Assembly: GCF_900996245.1 (NCBI RefSeq)
Contig: NZ_CAAJGK010000052.1
Coordinates: forward strand, 434,001 to 498,000
Length of the DNA: 64,000 bases
DNA from: Paraburkholderia sp. BCC1886
GTDB lineage: Bacteria > Pseudomonadota > Gammaproteobacteria > Burkholderiales > Burkholderiaceae
Direction: 5' to 3'
Numbering within the stretch: position 1 is the first letter of the stretch; each line of letters opens with the position of its first letter. Both the position numbers and the translations under genes were made by a program. Below the pieces are notes generated by a model. It saw only the letters and a list, made by a program, of their open reading frames with translations. It was not told where the DNA came from and did not search any database. This document shows, in pieces, positions 34,207 to 44,864 of this stretch.

Positions 34207-35058
34207 ATGGCAGCTAGCGAAGGCACGCGCGCAATGGATCCGTCCGAGTACATCGCGCACCACTTGCAGAACTTTTCCACCGGGCACCAGACGTCGATTT
34301 TCGACATTCATGTCTGGAATCTGGACACCCTTTTCTGGTCGATCGTTTGCGGTCTGGCCACCATCTTCATTCTGCATCTCGCTGCCCGCAAGGCGACGTC
34401 CGGCGTGCCGGGCCGTTTCCAGTGCGCGATCGAAATGCTGGTCGAAATGGTCGAAGATCAATCGAAGTCGATGATCCACGGCTCGCGCACCTTCATCGCC
34501 CCGCTCGCCCTGACCGTGTTCGTCTGGGTCGCGCTCATGAACTCGCTCGACTTCATCCCCGTCGACCTGCCGGGCCATGTCATCGACTGGCTGGGTCTGT
34601 CGCAAGTCATCCCGCACCATCGCATCGTGCCGACCGCCGACCTGAACGGCACGCTCGGCATCGCCCTCGGTGTGTTCGCGCTGATGATCTACTACAACTT
34701 CAAGATCAAGGGCGTCGGCGGCTTCGTTCACGAACTGCTGTCCGCTCCGTTCGGCGCGCATCCGCTGCTGTGGATCCCGAACCTTGCACTGAACATCATC
34801 GAGTTCGTCGCGAAGACGGTCTCGCTCGGCATGCGGCTGTTCGGCAACATGTACGCGGGCGAACTGTTGTTCCTGCTGATTGCCCTGCTCGGCAGCATCT
34901 GGAGCTTCGGCGCGGACACGACGGTGCTTGGCTTCATCGGCCACGTGATCGCCGGCAGCGTGTGGGCTATTTTCCACATCCTGATCGTTCTGCTGCAGGC
35001 GTTCATTTTCATGATGCTGACGCTGGTGTATCTCGGCCAGGCACACGACACGCACTAA
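34207..35058 (+). CDS. atpB: ATP synthase Fo subunit a
   Basis: A 283-residue integral membrane subunit forming the proton half-channels beside the c-ring. The essential arginine is Arg210 in GMRLFGNMYAGELL. The N-terminus (MAASEGTRAMDPSEYIAHHL) is typical of Burkholderia AtpB and fixes the start at 34207 rather than the longer open frame. Confidence 0.95.
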   Translation: MAASEGTRAMDPSEYIAHHLQNFSTGHQTSIFDIHVWNLDTLFWSIVCGLATIFILHLAARKATSGVPGRFQCAIEMLVEMVEDQSKSMIHGSRTFIAPLALTVFVWVALMNSLDFIPVDLPGHVIDWLGLSQVIPHHRIVPTADLNGTLGIALGVFALMIYYNFKIKGVGGFVHELLSAPFGAHPLLWIPNLALNIIEFVAKTVSLGMRLFGNMYAGELLFLLIALLGSIWSFGADTTVLGFIGHVIAGSVWAIFHILIVLLQAFIFMMLTLVYLGQAHDTH

Positions 35059-35139
35059 CCGGCGCCGTCGTAAAAAGAATCGTAGTTTTTAAATCCCAGT
35101 TCCAACCAGTTCTAAAAGACTTTTCACAAAGGAGTGATC

Positions 35140-35409
35140 ATGCAAGCTTTCATCGCCAACATCCAGGGTCTGACCGCCATCGGTATCGGCATCATCATCG
35201 GCCTGGGTGCAATCGGCGCCTGTATCGGTATCGGCCTGATGGGCGGCAAGTACATCGAAGCATGTGCTCGTCAGCCTGAATTGATGAACCCGCTGCAAAC
35301 CAAGATGTTCCTGCTGGCTGGTCTGATCGATGCGGCTTTCCTGATTGGCGTTGGTGTGGCAATGCTGTTTGCGTTCGCGAACCCGCTGCTGTCGAAGCTG
35401 GCAGGCTGA
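35140..35409 (+). CDS. atpE: ATP synthase Fo subunit c
   Basis: An 89-residue hairpin of two membrane helices. The glycine-rich first helix (GIGIIIGLGAIGACIGIG) packs the ring and Asp64 in GLIDAAF carries the proton. No sodium-binding signature is seen. AAAGGAG at 35128-35134 is the strongest ribosome binding site in the operon, matching the need for many c subunits per complex. Confidence 0.96.
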   Translation: MQAFIANIQGLTAIGIGIIIGLGAIGACIGIGLMGGKYIEACARQPELMNPLQTKMFLLAGLIDAAFLIGVGVAMLFAFANPLLSKLAG

Positions 35410-35547
35410 GGTTCCTCGGAAGTTTGCGCCTGAGCTGTCACTAGCGAAGGCGCAGGGCGGAACGGGCACTCGGGCGCTGATCGAATACAGAATCGATGAG
35501 CGCCTTGCCGTTTCACTTTCCGAACTAGCAACGTTTAAGGAAACACC

Positions 35548-36018
35548 GTGAATCTCAACGCAACCCTGTTTGCGCAAATGGTCGTGTTCCTGATCCTCGC
35601 GTGGTTCACGATGAAGTTCGTGTGGCCGCCGCTGATCAACGCCCTCGACGAGCGCTCAAAGAAGATTGCTGACGGTTTGTCTGCCGCTGAGAAGGGCAAG
35701 CAGGAGCTCGAAGCGGCGCATAAGCGCGTCGACCAGGAACTCGCTCAGGCACGCAACGACGGTCAGCAACGTATTGCCGACGCGGAAAAGCGCGCCGTGG
35801 CAATCGCCGACGAAATCAAGGCTCAAGCCCAGGCTGAAGCCGCTCGCATCATCGCGCAAGCGAAGGCCGACGCGGACCAGCAGGTCGTGAAGGCGCGCGA
35901 AACGCTGCGCGGCGAAGTCGCCGCACTGGCTGTGAAGGGCGCTGAACAGATCCTGAAGCGCGAAGTCGACCAGGCGGCGCATGCCGACCTGCTGAATCAA
36001 CTGAAAGCCGAGCTCTGA
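35548..36018 (+). CDS. atpF: ATP synthase Fo subunit b
   Basis: A 156-residue peripheral-stalk subunit. One N-terminal membrane helix (about 5-26) is followed by a long charged, coiled-coil helix to the C-terminus. The start is GTG with AAGGAAA upstream. Two bases separate its stop from atpH. Confidence 0.95.
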   Translation: MNLNATLFAQMVVFLILAWFTMKFVWPPLINALDERSKKIADGLSAAEKGKQELEAAHKRVDQELAQARNDGQQRIADAEKRAVAIADEIKAQAQAEAARIIAQAKADADQQVVKARETLRGEVAALAVKGAEQILKREVDQAAHADLLNQLKAEL

Positions 36019-36020
36019 TC

Positions 36021-36560
36021 ATGGCCGAACTTGCAACCATCGCCCGTCCGTACGCAGAAGCGCTGTTTGGCGTGGCCGAAGCTGGTGACATCGCCGCCTG
36101 GTCCACGCTCGTGCAGGAGCTGGCACAGGTTGCGCGTCTGCCCGAAGTGCTGTCGATCGCCTCGAGCCCGAAAGTAAGCCGCGCCCAGGTCAGCGAACTG
36201 CTGCTGGCCGCGGTCAAGTCGCCGCTCAAGGACGACGCGCAGGCGAAGAATCTGGTGCAAATGCTGGTGGACAACCACCGTCTGCAATTGCTGCCGGAAA
36301 TCGCCGCGCAGTTCGAAGAGCTGAAAAACGCCCGTGAAGGGGCGGCCGATGTGCTGATCGTCAGCGCATTCCCGCTCGAAGGCGCGCAGTTGAACGACGT
36401 CGTCGCAAATCTGGAACGCAAGTTCAAGCGCAAGCTGAAGCCGACGGTCGAAGTCGATCCGTCGTTGATCGGCGGCGTGCGCGTGACAGTGGGCGACGAA
36501 GTGCTCGATACCTCGGTCCGCGCGCGGCTTGCCAGCATGCAAACGGCTCTGACGGCCTGA
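36021..36560 (+). CDS. atpH: ATP synthase F1 subunit delta
   Basis: A 179-residue subunit joining the top of F1 to the b stalk. It has the alpha-helical N-terminal domain starting IARPYAEALFGVA and the C-terminal DPSLIGGVRVTVGDEVLDTSVRARL typical of AtpH. Confidence 0.95.
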   Translation: MAELATIARPYAEALFGVAEAGDIAAWSTLVQELAQVARLPEVLSIASSPKVSRAQVSELLLAAVKSPLKDDAQAKNLVQMLVDNHRLQLLPEIAAQFEELKNAREGAADVLIVSAFPLEGAQLNDVVANLERKFKRKLKPTVEVDPSLIGGVRVTVGDEVLDTSVRARLASMQTALTA

Positions 36561-36620
36561 AGCGCTGCGTAAGCGCTGAAGCGGCTGGCACGCAACAGAA
36601 TTGACTATCAGGAGCGAACA

Positions 36621-38162
<1,542 letters not shown>

Positions 38163-38233
38163 TCCGCGAAGACCTTGAAGCGGCGCGGGCCACAGGCAAC
38201 TGAACCCGCGCGGCTTCGATCAAGGAGCAAGCA

Positions 38234-39118
38234 ATGGCTGGAATGAAGGAAATTCGCGGCAAGATCAAGAGCGTGCAAAACACGCGCAAGATCACGAAAG
38301 CGATGGAGATGGTGGCGGCATCGAAGATGCGCCGCGCTCAGGAGCGCATGCGCGCTGCTCGCCCGTACGCCGACAAGGTCCGCGATATCGCTGCGCACAT
38401 GAGCCGTGCCAACCCGGAGTATCGTCACCCGTTCATGGTGTCGAACGAAGGCGCGAAGACGGCCGGCATCATCCTCGTGACGACCGACAAGGGTCTGTGC
38501 GGCGGGATGAACACCAACGTGTTGCGTGCGTCGCTGCAGAAGTTCAAGGAACTGGAAGGCCAGGGCAAGACGATCGAAGCAACGGCGATCGGCAGCAAGG
38601 GTCTCGGTTTCCTGAATCGTCTGCGCGCGAAAGTGGTGTCGAACGTCGTGCATCTGGGCGACACGCCGCATCTGGAAAAGCTGATCGGCGCGGTCAAGGT
38701 GCAACTCGACCTGTACTCGGAAGGCAAGGTCTCGGCGGTGTACCTGGCGTACACGCGCTTCGTCAACACGATGAAGCAGGAGCCGGTGATCGAGCAACTG
38801 CTGCCGCTGTCGGCAGAACAGTTCGAGCGCACGGAAGAAGACGGCACGACGCCGACCTCGCAGTGGGACTACATCTACGAGCCGGATGCCCAGGCGGTGG
38901 TGGACGAACTGCTGGTGCGTTATGTGGAAGCGTTGGTCTATCAGGCCGTCGCGGAAAACATGGCGTCGGAACAGTCGGCACGGATGGTCGCGATGAAGGC
39001 CGCTTCGGACAACGCGAAGACGGTCATCAACGAACTGCAGCTCGTGTACAACAAAAGCCGTCAGGCCGCGATCACGAAAGAACTGTCGGAAATCGTCGGC
39101 GGTGCGGCGGCTGTCTGA
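38234..39118 (+). CDS. atpG: ATP synthase F1 subunit gamma
   Basis: A 294-residue central rotor shaft with long N- and C-terminal helices (KEIRGKIKSVQNTRKITKAMEMVAASKMR and ITKELSEIVGGAAAV). The conserved TTDKGLCGG motif is near residue 80. AAGGAGC precedes the ATG. Confidence 0.96.
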   Translation: MAGMKEIRGKIKSVQNTRKITKAMEMVAASKMRRAQERMRAARPYADKVRDIAAHMSRANPEYRHPFMVSNEGAKTAGIILVTTDKGLCGGMNTNVLRASLQKFKELEGQGKTIEATAIGSKGLGFLNRLRAKVVSNVVHLGDTPHLEKLIGAVKVQLDLYSEGKVSAVYLAYTRFVNTMKQEPVIEQLLPLSAEQFERTEEDGTTPTSQWDYIYEPDAQAVVDELLVRYVEALVYQAVAENMASEQSARMVAMKAASDNAKTVINELQLVYNKSRQAAITKELSEIVGGAAAV

Positions 39119-39233
39119 CCTCGACGGTCGAACAAGCCGCTTCGAGTGCGCCTTCGTGGCGCACCCGACCAGGCGATTCCATCGAAATTGCGCCTTTGCG
39201 CGAGTGAAGAATTGAGTATCTAAAGGAAAAGCG

Positions 39234-40628
39234 ATGAGTACAACTGCTTTGGTAGAAGGCAAGATCGTACAGTGCATCGGCGCGGTGATCGACGTGGAAT
39301 TCCCGCGTTCGGACATGCCGAAGATTTACGACGCGCTCATTCTCGAAGGTTCGGAGCTGACGCTCGAAGTCCAGCAACAGCTGGGCGACGGCGTGGTCCG
39401 CACCATCTGTCTGGGTGCATCGGACGGTCTGCGCCGCGGCACGATGGTGAAGAACACCGGCAAACCGATCAGCGTGCCGGTCGGCAAGCCGACGCTCGGC
39501 CGGATCATGGACGTGCTGGGCCGCCCGATCGACGAAGCCGGTCCGATCAACTCGGACGTGACGCGCGGTATTCACCAGAAGGCGCCGGCGTTCGACGAAC
39601 TGTCGCCGTCGACGGAACTGCTCGAAACCGGCATCAAGGTGATCGACCTGATCTGCCCGTTCGCGAAGGGCGGCAAGGTGGGGCTGTTCGGTGGCGCCGG
39701 TGTGGGCAAGACCGTGAACATGATGGAACTGATCAACAACATCGCTAAAGAGCACGGTGGTTATTCCGTGTTCGCCGGTGTTGGCGAGCGTACCCGCGAA
39801 GGGAACGACTTCTATCACGAAATGAAGGACTCGAACGTTCTCGACAAGGTCGCGCTGGTGTACGGCCAGATGAACGAGCCGCCGGGCAACCGTCTACGAG
39901 TCGCGCTGACCGGTCTGACAATGGCCGAGCACTTCCGTGACGAAGGTCTGGACGTGCTGTTCTTCGTCGACAACATCTACCGTTTCACGCTGGCGGGCAC
40001 GGAAGTGTCGGCACTGCTCGGCCGTATGCCGTCGGCAGTGGGCTATCAGCCGACGCTGGCTGAAGAAATGGGCAAGCTGCAAGAGCGTATTACGTCGACC
40101 AAGACCGGCTCGATCACCTCGGTGCAAGCCGTGTACGTCCCTGCGGATGACTTGACCGACCCGTCGCCGGCAACCACCTTCGGTCACCTGGACGCAACCG
40201 TCGTGCTGTCGCGTGACATCGCTTCGCTGGGTATCTACCCGGCGGTCGATCCGCTCGATTCGACCTCGCGTCAGATCGACCCGAACGTGATTGGCGAAGA
40301 GCACTACTCGATCACGCGCGGCGTGCAGCAAACGCTGCAGCGCTACAAGGAACTGCGCGACATCATCGCGATTCTGGGCATGGACGAACTGGCGCCGGAA
40401 GACAAGCTCGCCGTGGCGCGCGCTCGTAAGATCCAGCGTTTCCTGTCGCAGCCGTTCCACGTCGCTGAAGTGTTCACGGGCTCGCCGGGCAAGTACGTGC
40501 CGCTGAAGGAAACGATTCGTGGCTTCAAGATGATCGTCGAAGGCGAATGCGACCACTTGCCGGAACAGGCGTTCTACATGGTCGGCACGATCGACGAAGC
40601 CTTCGAAAAGGCCAAGAAGATCCAGTAA
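39234..40628 (+). CDS. atpD: ATP synthase F1 subunit beta
   Basis: The 464-residue catalytic subunit. Walker A GGAGVGKT is at residues 153-160, followed by the catalytic GERTREGNDFYHEM and the DELSEED-like region, here GMDELAPEDKL. Length and sequence are normal. Confidence 0.97.
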   Translation: MSTTALVEGKIVQCIGAVIDVEFPRSDMPKIYDALILEGSELTLEVQQQLGDGVVRTICLGASDGLRRGTMVKNTGKPISVPVGKPTLGRIMDVLGRPIDEAGPINSDVTRGIHQKAPAFDELSPSTELLETGIKVIDLICPFAKGGKVGLFGGAGVGKTVNMMELINNIAKEHGGYSVFAGVGERTREGNDFYHEMKDSNVLDKVALVYGQMNEPPGNRLRVALTGLTMAEHFRDEGLDVLFFVDNIYRFTLAGTEVSALLGRMPSAVGYQPTLAEEMGKLQERITSTKTGSITSVQAVYVPADDLTDPSPATTFGHLDATVVLSRDIASLGIYPAVDPLDSTSRQIDPNVIGEEHYSITRGVQQTLQRYKELRDIIAILGMDELAPEDKLAVARARKIQRFLSQPFHVAEVFTGSPGKYVPLKETIRGFKMIVEGECDHLPEQAFYMVGTIDEAFEKAKKIQ

Positions 40629-40699
40629 AGGTTGGGGTGTAACCAAGCGGGCGCCGTGCAAGCGGCGCCTCTTATACGCTCAACCAGGAGTCGACACTT

Positions 40700-41119
40700 A
40701 TGGCAACTATCAAGGTAGACGTCGTCAGCGCGGAAGAGCAGATCTTCTCGGGCCAGGCGAAGTTCGTCGCGCTGCCGGGCGAAGCAGGTGAACTCGGCAT
40801 TTTGCCGGGCCACACGCCGCTCATCACGCGCATCCGTCCGGGCGCAGTGCGCATCGAAGCGGAAAACGGCGAAGAAGAGTTCGTGTTCGTCGCCGGCGGC
40901 ATTCTCGAAATTCAGCCGGGTGCTGTGACGGTTCTCGCCGACACCGCGATCCGCGGTAAGGATCTCGACGAGGCCAAAGCCGAAGAAGCACGCAAGCGTG
41001 CGGAAGAGGCGCTGCAGAACACCGGTTCGAACCTCGAATACGCAACCGCGCAAGCGGAACTCGCGTATGCGACGGCTCAGCTGGCTGCAATCCAGCGTCT
41101 GCGCAAGCTGCGTAGTTAA
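40700..41119 (+). CDS. atpC: ATP synthase F1 subunit epsilon
   Basis: A 139-residue subunit with an N-terminal beta-sandwich (IKVDVVSAEEQIFSGQAKFV, GELGILPGHTPLI) and a C-terminal helical hairpin that can inhibit ATP hydrolysis. Last gene of the operon; a terminator follows within 25 bases. Confidence 0.95.
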   Translation: MATIKVDVVSAEEQIFSGQAKFVALPGEAGELGILPGHTPLITRIRPGAVRIEAENGEEEFVFVAGGILEIQPGAVTVLADTAIRGKDLDEAKAEEARKRAEEALQNTGSNLEYATAQAELAYATAQLAAIQRLRKLRS

Positions 41120-41142
41120 ACGAAGCTTCACGTATCAGAGAG

Positions 41143-41173
41143 AAAGCAGCTTTCATAAGCTGCTTTTTTTTCA
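41143..41173 (+). terminator. Rho-independent terminator of the atp operon
   Basis: AAAGCAGCTT pairs with AAGCTGCTTT around TCAT and runs into a T tract. Confidence 0.92.
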
Positions 41174-41312
41174 CCTTATGCTTTCCGTATACGGAAGGTC
41201 TTTCACGCGCTGCGGGTAAGACTTGATGCCGGACAGGCATAAGCCGATGGCACAATCGGTTTCAAATTCATTTCAATACAAGGCGAGCATCGGCTCACCG
41301 GAGACAAACATC

Positions 41313-43043
41313 ATGGCAACGCACGAGTCAGCCGACGGTCCACTTATCGAGCCCAAAGACGGGCTGTCGTATGTTCGTGGATCCACCGCGAGTCCATTGA
41401 GCGAGGCAACGGTCGGCCAGTTCCTGCGGGATACCGCCAGGCTGTTCCCCGAGCGGCCGGCCGTGGTGTTTCGCGAGCAGCGCATCCGCTGGACATGGCA
41501 GGAGTTCACTCACGAAGTCGACGTGATGGCGGCCGGGTTGCTCGCGCTCGGCATCGGGAAGAGCGATCGCGTTGGTATCTGGTCGCCTAACCGTGTCGAG
41601 TGGATCCTTACGCAATTCGCCACCGCGCGCATAGGCGCCGTCCTCGTCAATATCAATCCCGCTTACCGGCTCGCCGAACTCGAGTATGCGTTGAACAAGG
41701 TGGGCTGCAAGGCGATCATCGCGGCCGAACGCTTCAAGAGCTCGATGTATCTGGAGATGCTGCAGGACCTTGCCCCCGAACTCGCGACACAAGCACCCGG
41801 TGAGTTGCGCGCGGCCCGTTTGCCCGACTTGCGCTACGTGATCCGCATGTGCGACACGGAAACGCCGGGCATGTTGAGCTTTTCCGATCTGATCGAGCGC
41901 GGCCGCGCCACGCTCGACGTGGCGCGGCTCGATGCAATCGGCGAGACGCTGTCGTGCCACGAGCCGATCAACATCCAGTTCACCAGCGGCACGACGGGCA
42001 ATCCGAAGGGCGCGACGCTCACGCACAGCAACGTCGTCAACAACGCGCGTTATATCGCAATGGCCATGCGCTTGAGCGAACAGGACGGCCTGTGCATTCC
42101 GGTTCCGCTTTATCACTGCTTCGGGATGGTGCTGTCGGTGCTGGCGTGCGTGTCGGTGGGCGCGAAAATGGTCTTCCCCGGCGAGGGCTTCGACCCGGCC
42201 ACGACCCTCGCCGCGGTGTCCGAGGAGGCCTGCACGGCGCTTAACGGCGTGCCGACGATGTTCATCTCGGAACTCGACCATCCGGACTTCTCGACGTATG
42301 ACTTCTCGCATTTGCGCACCGGCATCATGGCCGGATCGCCGTGCCCGATCGAGACGATGAAAAAAGTCGTCTCGACGATGCATCTGGACGAGATCACCAT
42401 CGCTTATGGCATGACGGAGACTAGCCCGGTGTCGTTCCAAAGTTCCACCAGCGATCCGCTCGACAAGCGCACGACGACCGTCGGCCGCATTCAGCCGCAC
42501 CTCGAAGTGAAGATCGTCGACCCGCTCGGCGTCATCGTGCCGGTCGGCGAAACCGGCGAGCTTTGCACGCGCGGTTATTCGGTGATGCAAGGCTATTGGG
42601 GCGACGAAGCGAAGACGCGCGAAGCCATCGTTGACGGCTGGATGCACACCGGCGATCTGGCGACGCTCGATGCCGAGGGGTACTGCAATATCGTCGGCCG
42701 GTTGAAGGACATGCTCATACGTGGCGGCGAGAACATTTATCCGCGCGAGATCGAGGAATTTCTGTTCCGCCATCCGAAGATTCAAAGCGTTCAGGTCTTC
42801 GGCGTGCCGGATGCGAAGTATGGCGAAGAGGTGTGCGCGTGGATCGTATTGCGCTTGGGCGAACACGCCACGGCGGAGGAGGTCCAGCAGTTCTGCCACG
42901 GCCAGATCGCGCACTACAAGGTGCCGAAATACATCCGTTTCGTCGATGAGTTGCCGATGACGGTGACCGGCAAGGTGCAGAAATTCATCATGCGCGACCG
43001 CATGATCAGCGAGTTGAATGTGCGCGAGGACAGGACCGCTTGA
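41313..43043 (+). CDS. AMP-binding acyl-CoA synthetase (fatty acid-CoA ligase type)
   Basis: A 576-residue adenylate-forming enzyme that activates a carboxylic acid to its acyl-CoA through an acyl-AMP. The P-loop is TSGTTGNPKGATLTH, the adenylate motif YGMTETSPVSF, the hinge GRLKDMLIRGGENIYPREIE, and the catalytic lysine lies in the C-terminal PMTVTGKVQK. It resembles medium- or long-chain fatty acyl-CoA synthetases; chain-length preference is not readable. The start at 41313 has GGAGA about ten bases upstream. It follows the atp operon but stands behind its terminator, so it needs its own promoter. Confidence 0.88.
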   Translation: MATHESADGPLIEPKDGLSYVRGSTASPLSEATVGQFLRDTARLFPERPAVVFREQRIRWTWQEFTHEVDVMAAGLLALGIGKSDRVGIWSPNRVEWILTQFATARIGAVLVNINPAYRLAELEYALNKVGCKAIIAAERFKSSMYLEMLQDLAPELATQAPGELRAARLPDLRYVIRMCDTETPGMLSFSDLIERGRATLDVARLDAIGETLSCHEPINIQFTSGTTGNPKGATLTHSNVVNNARYIAMAMRLSEQDGLCIPVPLYHCFGMVLSVLACVSVGAKMVFPGEGFDPATTLAAVSEEACTALNGVPTMFISELDHPDFSTYDFSHLRTGIMAGSPCPIETMKKVVSTMHLDEITIAYGMTETSPVSFQSSTSDPLDKRTTTVGRIQPHLEVKIVDPLGVIVPVGETGELCTRGYSVMQGYWGDEAKTREAIVDGWMHTGDLATLDAEGYCNIVGRLKDMLIRGGENIYPREIEEFLFRHPKIQSVQVFGVPDAKYGEEVCAWIVLRLGEHATAEEVQQFCHGQIAHYKVPKYIRFVDELPMTVTGKVQKFIMRDRMISELNVREDRTA

Positions 43044-43061
43044 GAAGGTAATGAAGAAGAC

Positions 43062-43106
43062 AATAAAAACGCGAGCGGGGTGAAATCTCACCAGGCTCGC
43101 GCTTTC
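43062..43106. terminator. Bidirectional terminator-like hairpin after the acyl-CoA synthetase gene
   Basis: GCGAGC pairs with GCTCGC, with GGTGA and TCACC nested inside. The minus strand continues into a run of T; the plus strand only has GCTTTC. It lies 27 bases after the stop codon. Confidence 0.6.
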
Positions 43107-43166
43107 AAGCATTGGGAAACCCGTTCGCGCAGAGCAAAAATTCAGCGCGCAAACGTTTGACCAGAC

Positions 43167-43193
43167 GAAAAAAAAGCGGGCCTGGAGCCCGCT
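43167..43193 (-). terminator. Rho-independent terminator, minus strand
   Basis: AGCGGGC pairs with GCCCGCT around five bases, followed on the minus strand by eight T. Confidence 0.85.
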
Positions 43194-43330
43194 AAAAACC
43201 ACACGCTACGGGGTTAGCGCGAGGAGACCAAAGGTAGAACCGAGAGACGACCACCCTGCGTCGACTACGACCCCAGCAGGGATGCCCCTTTACAGGGCTT
43301 CGGCATACGCCGACCGGCAAGTGCATCGTA
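43167..43330 (-). ncRNA. Candidate structured small RNA ending in an intrinsic terminator
   Basis: On the minus strand a series of compact hairpins precedes a perfect terminator. In transcript order: TCGGC-GTAT-GCCGA (43300-43313), GCCC-GGGC (about 43283-43298), CCCTGC-GCAGGG (about 43253-43280), CGCTA-TAGCG (about 43204-43219), then AGCGGGC-GCCCGCT (43175-43193) and eight T. No protein-coding frame explains this. It could alternatively be the 3' part of the transcript of the minus-strand gene at 43846-44649, but that ends 500 bases upstream. The 5' end is not defined and I do not recognise the family. Confidence 0.5.
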
Positions 43331-43845
43331 TCCGCTCACACCACACACCCAGCCACATCCGTGTTGAAACCGTTGAGGCATTGTGGGCGAATAAACCGGG
43401 CAACGCGGTAACAAAGTGTTTCAGGTTGTAACGCCCGCCGGATAAGGCGCTCCGGGTCATCTTGCCAAATTTTCACGTTTTAAACGAAGTTTTTACCGAT
43501 GACTCGGGCGCAAGTTCATACGCCCGATTGATGCTATTCAGGACGCATATTGCCGCGCAATTTCTTCAGTCGATTTCGCATGAAATCGTTGCATACGCAT
43601 CTTTTGCCCTGGTTCGGTGACACGAGGTGGCTGTTACAGGCGGCTACTTCATCAGACCTGAAAGACCGGTTCGGGATGCAATGTATGCATGTTGCGGTGC
43701 CCCAAACCGGTCCTGCGGCAAGGCGGATCAAAGGGGCAGTTCTGCAACGCACATTTCTCTGAAACCGTTTAAATGCCTACCAGCCACCCCTATGACGGTT
43801 ACACGAATCCGTCAGATCCACGGCCTTCCCTCTCTTGTTCAGCGA
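43331..43845. other. Non-coding stretch between the small-RNA candidate and the PheC-like gene
   Basis: About 500 bases. Small dyads occur (GATTTC-GCAT-GAAATC near 43572-43587), and an AT-rich part lies at about 43470-43505. I see no gene, no tRNA and no clear promoter; the small-RNA promoter should lie in its left part. Confidence 0.4.
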
Positions 43846-44649
43846 CTACTTCAACCACTTATCCGAGATCGCCTGATATTCGCCTGTGGCGCGAGCGAGG
43901 TGCAGCCATTGGTCGACATACTGCTGGAACGCCACGTCGCCGCGCGGCAGCAACCAGGCCTTTTCTCCATATTGAAACGGCTTGTCCGGATGGACCGAAC
44001 ACAACCCTGGATTCAACTTTTGCTGCAGCAAAGTCTCCGACGCGTCGGTGACCATGACGTCCGCTTTGCCCGCCAGAATCTGCTTGAAGATCGTAACGTT
44101 GTCCGGATAAACGGTAAGGTTGGCGTGCCCGAAATACTGCTTGGCGAACCGCTCGTTCGTGCCGCCCGGATTCACGATTACCCGCGTGGAAGGCTGATCG
44201 ATTTGCGCGACCGTCTGATATTTATCCACGTCCCCGCAACGGACGATCGGCGTTTTTCCGTCGATCATGTACGCCTGGGTGAAGAACGCGTGCTTTTGGC
44301 GCTCGAGCGTGGGGGACACCCCGCCTACGCCGACATCGCATTTCGCGACGAAGTCGTTCATCAAATTCGACCAGGACGTCTTCACGTATTCCGTCTTCAC
44401 ACCCAGCGATTTGGCGAGCGACTCGGTCATGTCGATGTCGATGCCTTCGAACGTGCCATCCGCCTTATAGAACGAGTACGGCTTGTAGTCACCGGTCGTG
44501 CAGGCCCTCAGCGTACCGCGCGCGAGAATCTCGTCGAGCCGCGAAGCGCCCGCGGCAGCGGCCACGCCGCTGGCTTGTGCGTGAGCCACGCCCGTGTGCA
44601 TAAAAACACCGGCCAGAACGCCGATCAGCGCGAATACGATTTTCTTCAT
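43846..44649 (-). CDS. Periplasmic cyclohexadienyl dehydratase-like protein (PheC family) / solute-binding fold
   Basis: A 267-residue precursor with a Sec signal peptide (about 1-25, ending VAHA-Q). The fold is the type II periplasmic binding protein of amino acid transporters. However, TTGDYKPYSFY, SWSNLMNDF, IDQPSTRVIVNPGGTNERFA, PDNVTIFKQILAGKADVM, and HPDKPFQYGEKAWLLPR follow the pattern I know from Pseudomonas PheC, a periplasmic dehydratase making phenylalanine or phenylpyruvate from arogenate or prephenate. No transporter permease or ATPase genes adjoin it, which favours the enzyme. A plain binding protein remains possible. Confidence 0.7.
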   Translation of the reverse strand: MKKIVFALIGVLAGVFMHTGVAHAQASGVAAAAGASRLDEILARGTLRACTTGDYKPYSFYKADGTFEGIDIDMTESLAKSLGVKTEYVKTSWSNLMNDFVAKCDVGVGGVSPTLERQKHAFFTQAYMIDGKTPIVRCGDVDKYQTVAQIDQPSTRVIVNPGGTNERFAKQYFGHANLTVYPDNVTIFKQILAGKADVMVTDASETLLQQKLNPGLCSVHPDKPFQYGEKAWLLPRGDVAFQQYVDQWLHLARATGEYQAISDKWLK

Positions 44650-44864
44650 GAGGTCTCCTTGGGTCGTGTCGTTGTAGGGTCAGGCCGACGGATCATAGCC
44701 CGCCCGGCTCCGCTTGAACATTAGCCGTTCAGCCAGGGTACGGCGCCCCGAACCACCGCCAGCCGAACCCGATCCGACCGGTCGCAACAGTTATTGCCCA
44801 TATCGGGGGCGATGGCCGTGGCCGCGTCCGGTAAAATGCCGCTTTGCCTTGAGTCGTACGCAAC

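Noticed and set aside
43534..43762. Short frames on both strands between the small-RNA candidate and the PheC-like gene
   Set aside because: No ribosome binding site, no recognisable protein features, and no consistent codon bias.
44595..44603. DnaA-box match TGTGCATAA inside the PheC-like gene
   Set aside because: A single degenerate-consensus match inside coding sequence is expected by chance.
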